A stretch of DNA of 42,469 nucleotides from a virus: the IMG/VR virus record IMGVR_UViG_3300048927_000593, positions 1-42,469 of that record; one strand, given 5' to 3'. A program made the translations under genes and the position numbers. The notes under the pieces are model-generated. The model had not been told where the DNA came from. It searched no databases and saw nothing but the letters and a program-made list of their open reading frames with translations. Numbering within the stretch: position 1 is the stretch's first letter; every line of letters starts with the position of its first letter. Below are positions 1 through 6,426 of the stretch, in pieces.

Positions 1-62
1 GCCTCGGTGACGTGATCGAAGCCTACGAAGAAGTCGCCAATCGTCTCGGCGTACCGCTTTAA
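1..62 (+). CDS. C-terminal end of an unidentified host gene (partial)
   Basis: An open frame enters from the left edge (codons from base 3) and ends at TAA 60-62. It encodes 19 visible residues ending in EEVANRLGVPL. The fragment is too short to assign. It lies outside the prophage and upstream of the tRNA-Ser gene in the same orientation, so it is host chromosome. The reading frame is supported only by being open and by its Pseudomonas-like codon use. Confidence 0.45.
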   Translation, partial: LGDVIEAYEEVANRLGVPL

Positions 63-145
63 TCGACGCAAGCATCTGATAGCACGGAAAAAAATCGCTT
101 CGGCGCTTTGCATCCACGAATCATGCTGTTATGATGCGCGCCGTT

Positions 146-235
146 GGAGAGATGCCAGAGTGGCCGAATGGGACGGATTCGAAATCCGTTGTACCTTCAC
201 CGGTACCTAGGGTTCGAATCCCTATCTCTCCGCCA
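146..235 (+). tRNA. tRNA-Ser (anticodon CGA)
   Basis: The acceptor stem GGAGAGA (146-152) pairs with TCTCTCC (225-231), followed by discriminator G and an encoded CCA (233-235). The anticodon stem ACGGA/TCCGT encloses loop TTCGAAA with anticodon CGA, which reads UCG serine codons. A long variable arm (GTACCTTCACCGGTAC region) is typical of class II serine tRNAs, and the T loop reads GTTCGAATC. The gene is the integration target: its last 27 or so bases are duplicated at the far end of the prophage, so the tRNA remains intact after integration. Confidence 0.97.
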
Positions 236-238
236 TTA
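212..238 (+). repeat. attL core (27-bp direct repeat, tRNA 3' end)
   Basis: Bases 212-238, from the T arm of tRNA-Ser to three bases beyond CCA, are identical to 42343-42369. Identity stops on both sides (G211 against C42342 and T239 against C42370). This is the crossover region left by site-specific integration. Confidence 0.95.
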
Positions 239-251
239 TTGAATACGACTA

Positions 252-287
252 AGCCCCTGAAATGGTTGAACATTTCAGGGGCTTTTT
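252..287 (+). terminator. Rho-independent terminator after tRNA-Ser, phage-borne
   Basis: A perfect 13-bp stem (252-264 with 271-283) with a 6-base loop is followed by TTTT. It lies inside the prophage, just past attL, so it is supplied by the phage and replaces the host terminator displaced to attR (42381-42411). It probably ends tRNA transcription and insulates the cargo genes. Confidence 0.9.
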
Positions 288-305
288 CGTTGTTGGGGTT
301 TGGTT

Positions 306-325
306 TAGGACAAATTTAGGGCAAA
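306..325 (+). promoter_or_regulatory. Candidate integrase arm-type sites (left)
   Basis: Two near-identical nonamers, TAGGACAAA (306-314) and TAGGGCAAA (317-325), are direct repeats spaced 11 bp apart about 70 bp from the attL core. The same word TAGGGCAAA, also in an 11-bp-spaced pair, occurs near attR (42231-42250). Tyrosine integrases bind such short direct repeats through their N-terminal domain, so these are proposed arm sites. Binding is inferred. Confidence 0.5.
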
Positions 326-361
326 ACTGCGAATGCTGAACTGCTTCTTCTGGCACTTAAG

Positions 362-1051
362 TTACTGATCTGAACGTAGGCACCATTCGTTGAGACTGAT
401 ACCCAAAGTCAGCATTTCGTTATGTATCTCGACGGTGCCCACAAGTACCTCCTGCACCCAGTAGCTCTTGAACGTTCTTCCTCGATATTCGAAGGCTGCT
501 ACTTCAGCTCCCCCTCCCTGATATTCGCCAGTAGCATCTTGGGGCCTCTGGGACGGTTGATGGGAGACGAGTTGGCGATGTTTGATCGTGTTGCTGAAAC
601 CCGAGAGATAGCGAAACCAAGGGAGTTTGGTGACGCGCGTTATCTCATTTTTCAGAGGGCTTTGAGGAAGTCCATCCCTCACCTTGCTGATGTTGCAGTG
701 TTCTATGCAGAAGGGCTGAGGCAGAGCTAAGGCATTCACAATCTGAGCAAAGATGTCGAATGCGTTGCGAGTAATATTGATTGCAGCAATTAGGTTCGCT
801 TCGCTGGCAAGTTTTGCATTTTCGAACTCATCATCGGCTCCCATCATCATTGCCCCGGTGAACATTTTTATCCCATCAGGGTCGTGCTCAGCTTGATAAG
901 AGGCGAATGCGTCGCGAGCAAGACACTTGTGATACTGGTAGATAAGCAGGGAGTGGCTCACAGAGTCCACGGTGCTCAACAGCCAGGCCTTGTTGGGTTC
1001 GTTGATGCGTATGTGTTCTTTTAGTGCTGCTAAATCCCATTTCCTTGGCAT
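362..1051 (-). CDS. Cargo protein of unknown function, 229 aa
   Basis: I do not recognise the family. The start chosen is the ATG at 1051 (MPRKWDLAALKEH), preceded by a GGAAC ribosome site; a longer open frame upstream to 1285 has no support. The protein is mostly predicted helical, with a helix containing NITRNAFDIFAQIVNAL and later a GFSNTIKHRQLV stretch. An N-x-x-K-H-R segment after a helical region resembles some HEPN-like proteins, but this is only a fold guess. It lies between attL and the integrase, where temperate phages often carry lysogenic-conversion or defence genes, and is transcribed away from the cargo pair at 1409-2707. Confidence 0.7.
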   Translation of the reverse strand: MPRKWDLAALKEHIRINEPNKAWLLSTVDSVSHSLLIYQYHKCLARDAFASYQAEHDPDGIKMFTGAMMMGADDEFENAKLASEANLIAAINITRNAFDIFAQIVNALALPQPFCIEHCNISKVRDGLPQSPLKNEITRVTKLPWFRYLSGFSNTIKHRQLVSHQPSQRPQDATGEYQGGGAEVAAFEYRGRTFKSYWVQEVLVGTVEIHNEMLTLGISLNEWCLRSDQ

Positions 1052-1182
1052 GGTCGTTCCTTTGGTGTTCGTACTGCCAGTTTTTGGACGCCGATCAGAG
1101 TAGTGTTCTGAAAATCGACGGGTGTGATGGCATTTTGCGATCTTGCCAGATACCCTAAGCTGATGACAAAGGGGCAGTAAGC

Positions 1183-1263
1183 ATGAAGGCATTTCGCGTA
1201 GCGATTCCGCTGTTTTTTTTGTTTGCATGCCTGTTGCTACTGCGCCTGGAGCTCTGGGCATAG
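1183..1263 (+). CDS. Possible 26-aa hydrophobic peptide
   Basis: A short frame starts at ATG 1183 and stops at TAG 1261-1263. An AGGGG ribosome site lies about 8 bases before the start. The peptide has a lysine and an arginine near the N terminus, then a continuous hydrophobic stretch (AIPLFFLFACLLLLRL), so it could span the membrane once. It sits in the intergenic region between divergent cargo genes. It could be a toxin-like or membrane-effector peptide of the neighbouring cassette, or a chance frame. Nothing else is evident in 1052-1408. Confidence 0.35.
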   Translation: MKAFRVAIPLFFLFACLLLLRLELWA

Positions 1264-1408
1264 CTGATTGCCATACCGTTCGCATGAAGGCTTAAAGGGC
1301 GTTGCTGTGGCTGATAGGGGCTAAAGCAGCGACTTGGGATTGGGAATGACAAATGTTCCACCAGCGGTGAATACCGGATAGTTTGTTTGCTATGAGGAGA
1401 TCTGCCAA

Positions 1409-1942
1409 ATGTCCATCGACGAAGTTGATTTTCGATCTACGCCGCTGCTAACTCTTTGCACATCCGCGACTAATGCGGTCTCTGAGCTACTCAGTTTTCG
1501 TGAGTTTGGACTTTTTGATAATGCTACTGCATTAGAATATTCTGAGTACTTCAATGGGGCTGTATTAGTTGCATGTCAGGCGTATGCGGCTGGAGTGGTC
1601 TCAGATGTTAATAGAATTAGAAATTTACTTGGTGAGCCTCGACTAAATAAATTTGAGTTGTATAGGCAGGGCTCTTTAGTTGTTAAAGGGTTCACGCAAG
1701 TAGAGTTTATCAATGCGTTAGCGAATTTTTTCAAGCATAGGGATGAGTGGGAGTTAAAGTCGGATCCTAGAACTATGAAGGTTTTGAATGCTTTTGATAT
1801 TTTTGAGACAATGGATTTTCCTCTACATTCAGGGATTCAAAAAATTCTCGGAGAATCAACTGATCTTCGCGGAGTTTTTCGAGTTTTGGAAGAGTGGAGA
1901 TTTTTTCAATTTGAGGGTTTGCGTGGGTTAGGTAATGTTTAG
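1409..1942 (+). CDS. Cargo protein of unknown function, 177 aa
   Basis: The start ATG at 1409 follows an AGGAGAT ribosome site. The gene is AT-rich compared with the phage core, which suggests separate acquisition. The protein is probably all-helical; it carries FINALANFFKHRDEW near residues 110-125. The N-x-x-K-H-R motif is also present in the divergent neighbour at 362-1051, hinting at a related helical fold. The DUF2971 gene starts 93 bases downstream in the same direction, so the two may form a cargo pair. Function is unknown; a defence or exclusion role is inferred only from location. Confidence 0.75.
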   Translation: MSIDEVDFRSTPLLTLCTSATNAVSELLSFREFGLFDNATALEYSEYFNGAVLVACQAYAAGVVSDVNRIRNLLGEPRLNKFELYRQGSLVVKGFTQVEFINALANFFKHRDEWELKSDPRTMKVLNAFDIFETMDFPLHSGIQKILGESTDLRGVFRVLEEWRFFQFEGLRGLGNV

Positions 1943-2035
1943 CTTATCTTGCTGGTGATGGCGATTTAAGATTGAGGTAAGGTGGTTTTTATTTTTTATG
2001 TAATTTATTTGTTGAATTTATATGGTGTGAGTTAG

Positions 2036-2707
2036 ATGATTTCAAGTAATAAGTTTTTGTATAGGATCATGAGGTTTGACCATGCTGTGCAGGTTCTGAA
2101 AGGATCGCTCTACTTCTCGCATCCATCTCAATGGGAAGATCCTTATGAAACACACGTAAAACATAACTATGATCATGCGATTTTTGCTCAGTGCTGGACG
2201 ACGGCCAGCATGTCGGATGCGATGTGGAGAATATATTCGCCTAATTTTCTTGGCGTTCGACTTCGTACGAAAGCTGGTAAGCTTGCGAAGGCTATGCAAA
2301 GCTATACCGCAAAGAATGAAGGCTTTAAAAGGCGTCTGAAAGAGGTTGAATACCTAGAACAGGCGAGTTATAAGAAGGAAACTACGCAAATTGAGCTACT
2401 CATAGCTGATGATGACTATAGCAGTCCTTCATTGGGGGCTGATTTACTATGTATCAAAAGATCTGCGTTTGAGCATGAGAATGAAGTTAGGGCGATTTTG
2501 TTTGACTCCAATGCTGAGCGAAAAGAAGGTGGTGTTCTAAAGGGTATTTCTGTTGAGTTCTCTGGTGTCGATTTAATTGACTCTGTACTTCTTGATCCTA
2601 GAGCTCCAGACGAACTTTGTAATGCTATGCGTCATTATATTAAGGATGTGTTAGGGTTTTCAGGGGCTGTAGAGAAGTCAAAGCTTTATACTGTCAGAGC
2701 TCGTTAG
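2036..2707 (+). CDS. DUF2971 family protein, 223 aa
   Basis: The protein has the hallmarks I associate with DUF2971: an N-terminal LYRIMRFDHAVQVLKGSLYF, then HPSQWEDPYETH, a central CWTTASMSDAMWRIY segment and a late FEHENEVRAILF. Length fits the usual 220-300 aa. The biochemical role of DUF2971 is not established; members are common in phage and genomic-island cargo. The start at ATG 2036 has only a weak ribosome site. The gene is AT-rich, follows the 177-aa gene in the same direction, and ends 191 bases before the convergent integrase gene. Confidence 0.8.
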   Translation: MISSNKFLYRIMRFDHAVQVLKGSLYFSHPSQWEDPYETHVKHNYDHAIFAQCWTTASMSDAMWRIYSPNFLGVRLRTKAGKLAKAMQSYTAKNEGFKRRLKEVEYLEQASYKKETTQIELLIADDDYSSPSLGADLLCIKRSAFEHENEVRAILFDSNAERKEGGVLKGISVEFSGVDLIDSVLLDPRAPDELCNAMRHYIKDVLGFSGAVEKSKLYTVRAR

Positions 2708-2898
2708 TTAAAAGGGGGGGTGAGTGGTATTTTGCTAAATGCATAAATCTTTATGCGAGGGTGTGGTATCAATTCCATAGCTTAGTTGTGGTTCGCAAAT
2801 ATGTTTTTGAAGAGGTGATGGTTAAGTTTAGGTGCTTTCAGTTGGTACACCTACGGTGTCATACATATTTTATTGGTTTGCGAGTTTTTTAAGACTAG

Positions 2899-4113
2899 TC
2901 AATGCCTAAAACCGAGCATTTTTGAAACGATGCCCGCCATGCTCTTGGTATCTTTTGGAATCCACCTGCCGTAGTGCCTTCTCACCATGGTGGTATCCGC
3001 ATGACCCAGCTGCCGAGCTACCCATTCGACCGGCACATAGCTCGACAGCATCTGGCTGGCAAACGTATGCCGGCATTGGTTGGCCCCACGATGCCTAACC
3101 TCAGCTTTCTTCAAATGAGCCGTAAACCACTTGCTCAAAATTTTCCCGTTCCAAATCAACCCGCTGGCAGAGCTTCGGAACAGAAACCTGACCCTCGCAG
3201 GCTTTGTCGTGATGTTGTCCCGCTGTGTGACGCTGATATCGGTGTACGGCACATCGCTGGCCGCTGTCAGGATCTCCCGCATCAATTCCCGAGCGGGATC
3301 AATCAGCTCCACCACCCGCACCCTGGAGCGTTCCTTGGGCACCTTGAACTGCCCAACCACCAATGCGCGTCGAACATGAACAGTGCCAGCCTTCAGATCC
3401 ACATCTTCAACGGCAAGCGCAATCAGCTCGGACAGTGAAAGTCCCGTCCAGCAGTTGAACACGATCATCCTGGCATCGGCCATTCGCTCTGGATCTGCCG
3501 CTCCAATCCGCTCTATTTCATCCCGGCTGAAAGGGTCGGCATGTTCGTAATCGGCGTCTGTGCTGACGTTGCTGATTCTCTCCAGCGGATTGGTTTTCAG
3601 AATCCCATCACCAAACGCATCAGCCCAAACCCCGCGCACCACGGTAAAAATGTCGTTCACCGTTTTCGGTGCCAGCTTTTGCTTCAATAGCTGAGCCTGG
3701 AACAGCTCAATGTCGCTCTTGCTGACGTCGACGATCCGAGACTGTCCAAACTTGTTCTCGACGTGCACAGCCTTGCTCTCGTAGTTGATCACCGTGCTGG
3801 CAGCCTTTAGCGCGCGCTGCACCTCCAGCCAACGGTCTATACCTTCTTTCACGGTTCGTTTGGCTGAATGCCCGGCGCTCCCCGAGAGCGTCTTTGCCCT
3901 TGGGGAGTTGGGGAAGTGTGCGGCGTAGTCAAAGCGGTTCTCCTTGATCTCTGCAAGGATCGCCCGCCGCTTGTTGTCCGCGTAGGCGATAGAGGCCTTG
4001 TTGACCGTTACAACGCCTTCCAGGGGCTCTCGGCAGCGTTGGCCGTGGAGCATGAAGCAGATGCGGAGCTGCTTGCCGTTCAGCTCCACACCCGTTGGCA
4101 TTTTCCCGCTCAT
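2899..4113 (-). CDS. int: Tyrosine site-specific integrase, 404 aa
   Basis: This catalyses integration and excision at the tRNA-Ser att site. The N terminus is the short arm-binding type of phage integrases, followed by a SAM-like core-binding domain (about residues 90-190) and a C-terminal catalytic domain. The end matches the family: CRHTFASQML, then LGHADTTMVRRHYGRW with the nucleophilic Tyr near residue 380. Two normally conserved positions differ: the Arg of the TGLR-S-E box is Ser (TGLSLSEL, near residue 224), and the His of HxxR is Asn (NQCR). The start at 4113 is chosen because its ATG overlaps the excisionase stop as ATGA; an ATG at 4131 is also possible. Confidence 0.95.
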   Translation of the reverse strand: MSGKMPTGVELNGKQLRICFMLHGQRCREPLEGVVTVNKASIAYADNKRRAILAEIKENRFDYAAHFPNSPRAKTLSGSAGHSAKRTVKEGIDRWLEVQRALKAASTVINYESKAVHVENKFGQSRIVDVSKSDIELFQAQLLKQKLAPKTVNDIFTVVRGVWADAFGDGILKTNPLERISNVSTDADYEHADPFSRDEIERIGAADPERMADARMIVFNCWTGLSLSELIALAVEDVDLKAGTVHVRRALVVGQFKVPKERSRVRVVELIDPARELMREILTAASDVPYTDISVTQRDNITTKPARVRFLFRSSASGLIWNGKILSKWFTAHLKKAEVRHRGANQCRHTFASQMLSSYVPVEWVARQLGHADTTMVRRHYGRWIPKDTKSMAGIVSKMLGFRH

Positions 4114-4325
4114 GGCTGGCCTGCCATCCACTTTTCGATTTCGTCACGGTTGTAGACGATTACGTGGGCAGGGTCCCATCGCCAATGTTTGCCTTCCAGC
4201 CAAATACCCCTAGAGCGGTATTTGCGGACCGCTTCGGTGCTCAGGCCAAAAACGGGGAAAAGCAGGTCTTGGCGAAACCAGGTTCCCGGTGTGACGCTGA
4301 TCTCCAATTTCTCGGCGGTGTTCAT
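4110..4325 (-). CDS. xis: Excisionase-like DNA-binding protein, 71 aa
   Basis: This small basic protein probably bends att DNA and directs the integrase towards excision. It has a winged-helix/MerR-like segment (FPVFGLSTEAVRKYRSRGIW, then W-x-W) and ends IEKWMAGQP. Its stop codon overlaps the integrase start (ATGA, 4110-4113) and its own start overlaps the end of the upstream gene by 4 bases, so all three are translated in a coupled fashion. The call rests on size, fold features and position next to int. Confidence 0.75.
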   Translation of the reverse strand: MNTAEKLEISVTPGTWFRQDLLFPVFGLSTEAVRKYRSRGIWLEGKHWRWDPAHVIVYNRDEIEKWMAGQP

Positions 4326-4636
4326 GCTGTCGCCTCCTTAGCCTCCGGGCCATGGCCCGCCGTGCGGCTGGCATAGCTCGCGTCGCTCAACTCTTCGTAG
4401 AGGCCTTCTGTTTCGTCGATGCTGATCCAGCGTGCCATAAGGCCCATCTCAATCTGCCCGTAGACGATCCAGTAATTGACCTGACGCATTTTCTTGTCGC
4501 CCAGGCGCACTTCGTTGATACGCCAGCGCAGATGGCTCAGGAAGCGCTCGTGGATTTGCTCGGGCGGCAGCAATTGCACGAGATCATTCTGTGCGCTGGT
4601 GGCGACAGCTTCGGATTTAATCTGTGAGTGAGACAT
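4322..4636 (-). CDS. Early phage protein of unknown function, 104 aa
   Basis: The start at 4636 is preceded by a strong GAGGAG ribosome site. The protein contains a central HLRWRINEVRLGDKKMRQVN segment and an acidic/alanine-rich tail. I do not recognise a domain. It is the middle gene of the leftward early operon, ending in a 4-base overlap with the excisionase-like gene, so it is probably co-regulated with integration/excision. Confidence 0.75.
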   Translation of the reverse strand: MSHSQIKSEAVATSAQNDLVQLLPPEQIHERFLSHLRWRINEVRLGDKKMRQVNYWIVYGQIEMGLMARWISIDETEGLYEELSDASYASRTAGHGPEAKEATA

Positions 4637-4646
4637 TTCGCTCTCC

Positions 4647-4910
4647 TCATGTAGTCAGGGTTGGCGATGGGCGATCTACGGGCGTGCCCATAGCATCCAA
4701 ATAGTCAGCGAGGTCATGCAGATAGATCACCGGTGCAGACCTGATCGAGCCATGCAACCGCGTGTATCTGATCGGGATATGACCCACATTGATTTCGTGG
4801 AGCATGTATCTGTCTGTCTTGATGTGCGGAAAGTACCGCTGACGCACAGCCGACAGCGTGGGGCAGGGTGTGCTCCATTCACGGCGGAGTTGGTCGAGGG
4901 TTGAGTTCAT
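4647..4910 (-). CDS. PrtN-like pyocin activator family protein, 87 aa
   Basis: PrtN is the activator of pyocin genes in Pseudomonas aeruginosa, and related small proteins occur in Pseudomonas prophages. The fit is seen in the spacing of LSAVRQRYFPH, a central GHIPIRYTRLHGS and the C-terminal IYLHDLADYLDA. The start at 4910 follows an excellent GGGAGGT ribosome site; a longer frame to 4979 lacks one. It sits in the leftward early operon, under the promoter at 5191-5219. It could regulate phage genes or cross-talk with resident pyocins; which targets it binds is unknown. Confidence 0.8.
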   Translation of the reverse strand: MNSTLDQLRREWSTPCPTLSAVRQRYFPHIKTDRYMLHEINVGHIPIRYTRLHGSIRSAPVIYLHDLADYLDAMGTPVDRPSPTLTT

Positions 4911-4957
4911 GTGATTACCTCCCGTCATCGCGTTCCTGGGCGTTGACGTGCAATGGT

Positions 4958-5152
4958 TCAGGCGGCGTCGCCACCCCATGGATTGGTGTCATCGTGATAG
5001 GCGATGGGCTCGGGTGGTTTTGGCGCACTTGAGCGCTGACCGATGATGATCAGCAATTGGCCTATACGCTTTTGAAGGGCCTCAATCTCGGCTCGTTGCG
5101 AGACGGCGGGATGGAGGTACACCGGCTGTGCATTTAGTTTTCTGACTTTCAT
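4958..5152 (-). CDS. Small early phage protein, 64 aa
   Basis: The frame starts at ATG 5152 and ends just upstream of the PrtN-like gene. It contains a short possible coiled coil (QRAEIEALQKRIGQLLIII) and a proline-rich tail. It is the first gene of the leftward operon, about 40 bases after the predicted promoter. No good ribosome site is seen, so translation is plausible but not certain. No family is recognised. Confidence 0.6.
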   Translation of the reverse strand: MKVRKLNAQPVYLHPAVSQRAEIEALQKRIGQLLIIIGQRSSAPKPPEPIAYHDDTNPWGGDAA

Positions 5153-5190
5153 GGTCGCTACACCGCATGCAGCGAAGTGATGACGATTAA

Positions 5191-5219
5191 AAATTAGGAT
5201 TACTAATTTCGTGTGTCAA
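5191..5219 (-). promoter_or_regulatory. Leftward early promoter with operator
   Basis: On the minus strand TTGACA (5219-5214) is followed after exactly 17 bases by TAATTT (5196-5191). An inverted repeat ATTAG-GATTA-CTAAT (5193-5207) covers the spacer and -10. The word AGGATTACTAAT (5196-5207) recurs exactly in the cro promoter (6162-6173). This looks like a repressor-controlled early promoter for the 64-aa gene to int. Confidence 0.75.
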
Positions 5220-5296
5220 CTGCACTTTCTGAGCGGGGTGTATAAGCAGTGATGGAGTGATGCTGATATAGCTGACAGGGAATTCTGAGGGAAGCT

Positions 5297-6094
5297 TTAA
5301 ATCAACGCTGAATACCAAAACACTTTGCCGAGAATTTGGATATTTTTCGCAACAAAATCACCGTCTCGATTTTCCTCAGGATACTCATCGCTGTTGTAAC
5401 TGCGCAGTCGCAATCCGTTTTCTGGCAGTTTGTAGAGCAGGCGTAGTCGGAGTTGGCCTTTGTAATCGAGGAGGTACATCTTCCCGTCCTGGATCTGCGT
5501 TACCGAGGTATCAATGGCAACGCGGCTACCCTCGGGTAGCACGGGGTCCATGCTGCTTCCTTCGACTAAAACACCTGCAACCACTTCAGGCTTGATGTTC
5601 TTGAGGTACAAGTCCCTACGACTGCACGGCATTGTCCTTCCGCCACCTAATTTCACCTTCGTGCCCTTGCCGTCGGGGCGTTCAACCTCGTGATAGAGGT
5701 CGACTTCGATGTCGCCGGGAGCCATTGGAATCTTGTTGTTCAAGTCGGAAGGTGGGGGTGAGCTCACGTCGGTTTCACCCAGGGCACGAAGGAAAGAGGT
5801 GCCGATGCTAGTCGGCTGGGAGCCAACGTTGAAACCTTCAATTGGGAAGTCGGAGAAGAGGCGGGTGCTAACGTCGGTGGGCTGAAACTCCAACAGGGTG
5901 GCGAATTTCAGCAGCGCAGGCATGTTTAAAGGAATCTTCCCTGTCATGTACTGGCTGACGATGCTTTGCCCTTTCCAGCGACATTCTTCCCCAAGTTTTT
6001 TCTGAGTCAGAGCTGGATAGAGATCCTTGCGATCCTTGTAAATCGCCAGCAAGCGTGCAGCTTCTTCAAGGATATGCGGTGGTTGATCTGACAT
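5297..6094 (-). CDS. cI: CI-like S24/LexA-type phage repressor, 265 aa
   Basis: This keeps the prophage silent by binding early operators. The N-terminal domain (about 1-80) is a helix-turn-helix (LTQKKLGEECRWKGQSIVSQ). The C-terminal domain (about 150-265) is S24 peptidase-like, with the serine box VEGSSMDPVLPEGS and the segment GQLRLRLLYK followed by LRLRSYNSDEYPEE. Where self-cleaving repressors have Lys (V-K-R-L), this one appears to have Arg (L-R-L-L). The divergent cro gene shares its regulatory region. No Shine-Dalgarno is seen before the ATG; a TATATT box 8 bases upstream suggests a leaderless transcript. Confidence 0.92.
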   Translation of the reverse strand: MSDQPPHILEEAARLLAIYKDRKDLYPALTQKKLGEECRWKGQSIVSQYMTGKIPLNMPALLKFATLLEFQPTDVSTRLFSDFPIEGFNVGSQPTSIGTSFLRALGETDVSSPPPSDLNNKIPMAPGDIEVDLYHEVERPDGKGTKVKLGGGRTMPCSRRDLYLKNIKPEVVAGVLVEGSSMDPVLPEGSRVAIDTSVTQIQDGKMYLLDYKGQLRLRLLYKLPENGLRLRSYNSDEYPEENRDGDFVAKNIQILGKVFWYSALI

Positions 6095-6102
6095 AGGCTG
6101 AA

Positions 6103-6108
6103 AATATA
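6103..6108 (-). promoter_or_regulatory. Possible -10 box of the cI maintenance promoter
   Basis: On the minus strand TATATT ends 8 bases before the cI ATG (6094), which would put transcription start at or within a few bases of the start codon. No good -35 is present at 16-18 bases, as expected for an activator-dependent maintenance promoter. This is a prediction. Confidence 0.35.
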
Positions 6109-6146
6109 AGGGCGGCTTATTTCAGCATACTTTTACATCTTGGCGG

Positions 6147-6175
6147 TTGAGATGCAAAAGAAGGATTACTAATAT
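6147..6175 (+). promoter_or_regulatory. Rightward early (cro) promoter with operator
   Basis: TTGAGA (6147-6152), 17 bases, then TAATAT (6170-6175). The operator-like word AGGATTACTAAT (6162-6173) overlaps the spacer and -10, in the same relative region as in the leftward promoter. GGAT...ATCC (6163-6177) makes a partial dyad. This probably drives cro and the replication genes and is shut by CI. Confidence 0.75.
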
Positions 6176-6207
6176 CCATAGTCCAAAACCATTCGAGGTA
6201 TCAAGGA

Positions 6208-6417
6208 ATGGACGATGATATTGGTATTTCGCTGAAGGATTTTGCTCACGGTCGCACCCAGCCGGAACTCGGAAAACTGCTGGGTGTTTCGCAAAGCGCA
6301 GTGTCCCAGATGCTGAGCTCGGGTCGTGATATCCGCATTCAGATCGATAAGCAGGGCCGTTACTTGGCCTACGAGATTCGACCTGTCGGCGGGCGTAGAA
6401 AGTCTACGGCCGCGTAG
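6208..6417 (+). CDS. cro: Cro-like regulator, 69 aa
   Basis: This small basic protein is divergent from cI and would compete for the same operators to favour lytic growth. It has a helix-turn-helix: QPELGKLLGVSQSAVSQML (about residues 23-41). The tail GGRRKSTAA is basic. The start at 6208 has a GAGGT ribosome site 9 bases upstream. It is followed after 9 bases by the primase gene, so the two are one transcript. Confidence 0.88.
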   Translation: MDDDIGISLKDFAHGRTQPELGKLLGVSQSAVSQMLSSGRDIRIQIDKQGRYLAYEIRPVGGRRKSTAA

Positions 6418-6426
6418 GGTTGTGCG

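Noticed and set aside
131-319. 62-aa frame across tRNA-Ser
   Set aside because: It reads through the tRNA and the terminator; the RNA gene explains the sequence.
422-730. 102-aa frame on the plus strand
   Set aside because: It is antisense to the 229-aa cargo gene, with no support of its own.
1052-1285. 78-aa N-terminal extension of the 362-1051 gene
   Set aside because: No ribosome site or protein-like pattern; ATG 1051 has a GGAAC site.
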